Source of the DNA: Rallus limicola
Taxonomy: Eukaryota; Chordata; Aves; Gruiformes; Rallidae
Assembly (NCBI GenBank): GCA_022605955.1
Contig: JAKCOZ010000586.1
Span: 1-64,000 of the forward strand
Reading direction: 5' to 3'
Length of the DNA stretch: 64,000 nucleotides
The position numbers and the translations under genes are program-made. Below the pieces are notes generated by a model. That model had not been told where the DNA came from, did not search any database, and saw only the letters and a program-made list of their open reading frames with translations. This document shows positions 62,934 through 64,000 of the stretch, one piece after another (the first letter of the stretch is position 1; every line of letters starts with the position of its first letter).

Positions 62934-64000
62934 ACACACGAGCAGACCCTGTCACTTTGGCTCTCAGCCTTTTCCTTTGCCTGGAAAGAGGGAACATGCC
63001 TGGAACCTCCTACGGTGCTTTTCTCGGCCCTAGCAGACTGCAGTTCAAAACATGCTAAACGTCCAGCAATAACTCCCAAAGTAAAGAAGCTAGGCCTGAA
63101 AGGCATAGCTTGTCTGAAACCTCCTAACAGGACACACGAGCAGCCCCTGTCACTTTGGCTCTCAGCCTTTTCCTTTGCCTGGAAAGAGGGAACATGCCTG
63201 GAACCTCCTACGGTGCTTTTCTCGGCCCTAGCAGACTGCAGTTCAAAACATGCTAAACGTCCAGCAATAACTCCCAAAGTAAAGAAGCTAGGCCTGAAAG
63301 GCATAGCTTGTCTGAAACCTCCTAACAGGACACACGAGCAGACCCTGTCACTTTGGCTCTCAGCCTTTTCCTTTGCCTGGAAAGAGGGAACATGCCTGGA
63401 ACCTCCTACGGTGCTTTTCTCGGCCCTAGCAGACTGCAGTTCAAAACATGCTAAACGTCCAGCAATAACTCCCAAAGTAAAGAAGCTAGGCCTGAAAGGC
63501 ATAGCTTGTCTGAAACCTCCTAACAGGACACACGAGCAGCCCCTGTCACTTTGGCTCTCAGCCTTTTCCTTTGCCTGGAAAGAGGGAACATGCCTGGAAC
63601 CTCCTACGGTGCTTTTCTCGGCCCTAGCAGACTGCAGTTCAAAACATGCTAAACGTCCAGCAATAACTCCCAAAGTAAAGAAGCTAGGCCTGAAAGGCAT
63701 AGCTTGTCTGAAACCTCCTAACAGGACACACGAGCAGCCCCTGTCACTTTGGCTCTCAGCCTTTTCCTTTGCCTGGAAAGAGGGAACATGCCTGGAACCT
63801 CCTACGGTGCTTTTCTCGGCCCTAGCAGACTGCAGTTCAAAACATGCTAAACGTCCAGCAATAACTCCCAAAGTAAAGAAGCTAGGCCTGAAAGGCATAG
63901 CTTGTCTGAAACCTCCTAACAGGACACACGAGCAGACCCTGTCACTTTGGTTCTCAGCCTTTTCCTTTGCCTGGAAAGAGGGAACATGCCTGGAACCTAC

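Larger units (their letters stand above)
1..64000. repeat. 198-bp satellite array spanning the whole window
   Basis: The same 198-bp unit recurs from the first base to the last, e.g. CTCCTACGG at 1, 199 and 397. Every distance between equivalent sites is a multiple of 198, plus 47 for each palindromic junction crossed. Between the first and last junctions (900 to 62,869) there are 303 monomers, 42 extra 47-bp segments and a net +1 from small indels, which accounts for every base. About 4.5 further monomers lie before and 5.5 after. All monomers point the same way. No unique sequence, transposon body, RNA gene or recognisable coding region interrupts the array. Monomers differ by only a few substitutions, so the array has been homogenised recently. 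The family is not one I recognise. Confidence 0.99.

Noticed and set aside
1..64000. CRISPR array
   Set aside because: There are no unique spacers between repeats; the whole 198-bp unit is conserved and no cas-like gene is present.
1..64000. CENP-B box
   Set aside because: I looked for the TTCG...A..CGGG core in the monomer on both strands. CTCGG and ACGG occur but not with the required spacing or flanking bases.
1..64000. Array collapse or artificial expansion by the assembler
   Set aside because: This cannot be excluded from sequence alone. Many private variants and distinct block lengths argue that most of the array was resolved by long reads, so I treat the structure as real while flagging the 4,206-bp pair.

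Overview
The whole 64 kb is one satellite DNA array. A 198-bp monomer (about 50% G+C) is repeated head to tail about 313 times, always in the same orientation, and the array runs off both ends of the window. I see no gene, RNA gene, transposase, CRISPR array or unique flanking sequence. An array this long and homogeneous points to eukaryotic heterochromatin (centromeric, pericentromeric or subtelomeric). The four CpG sites in each monomer all show recurrent C-to-T or G-to-A variants, which fits a host that methylates CpG in the germline. I do not recognise the repeat family and cannot name the species.

The array is not a plain tandem repeat. At 43 places a 47-bp segment is inserted at one fixed point of the monomer. 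The insert is an inverted copy of part of the neighbouring monomer plus a second copy of the monomer's hairpin core. Each insertion makes a 65-nt near-perfect palindrome (two 31-nt arms around a 3-nt loop, usually one central mismatch). The palindromes cut the array into blocks holding a whole number of monomers, from 2 to 24. Blocks have positional identity: the last monomer before a palindrome almost always has GGCATG instead of GGCCTG in its core, and the first monomer after it often has CAATTC instead of CAGTTC.

Region by region: 1-9,600 holds palindromes 1-4, a 792-bp tandem duplication and the longest block (24 monomers). 7,424-15,300 is a near copy of 947 onward (offset 6,477) that contains a later 2,517-bp tandem duplication. 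16,260-18,300 holds a 1,037-bp duplication and a monomer with an inverted core. 20,100-28,500 is a 4,206-bp tandem duplication in which both copies carry the same 1-bp insertion. From 22.8 kb onward a linked variant haplotype (AACATG, CAGCCCC, GGTTCTC) becomes common. In 44-64 kb palindromes are densest (19 in 20 kb) and blocks short, with 1,480-bp and 6,467-bp duplications.

The most unusual signal is the behaviour of the palindromes. In three of them the 15-nt centre is inverted relative to the other forty, and a fourth inversion sits inside an ordinary monomer. Three other cores have become perfectly symmetrical. These are the marks expected from template switching, or inversion, at hairpin-forming DNA during copying. 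Long open frames exist on both strands, but they follow from 198 being 3 x 66 with no stop in two of the six frames, and I do not annotate them as genes.
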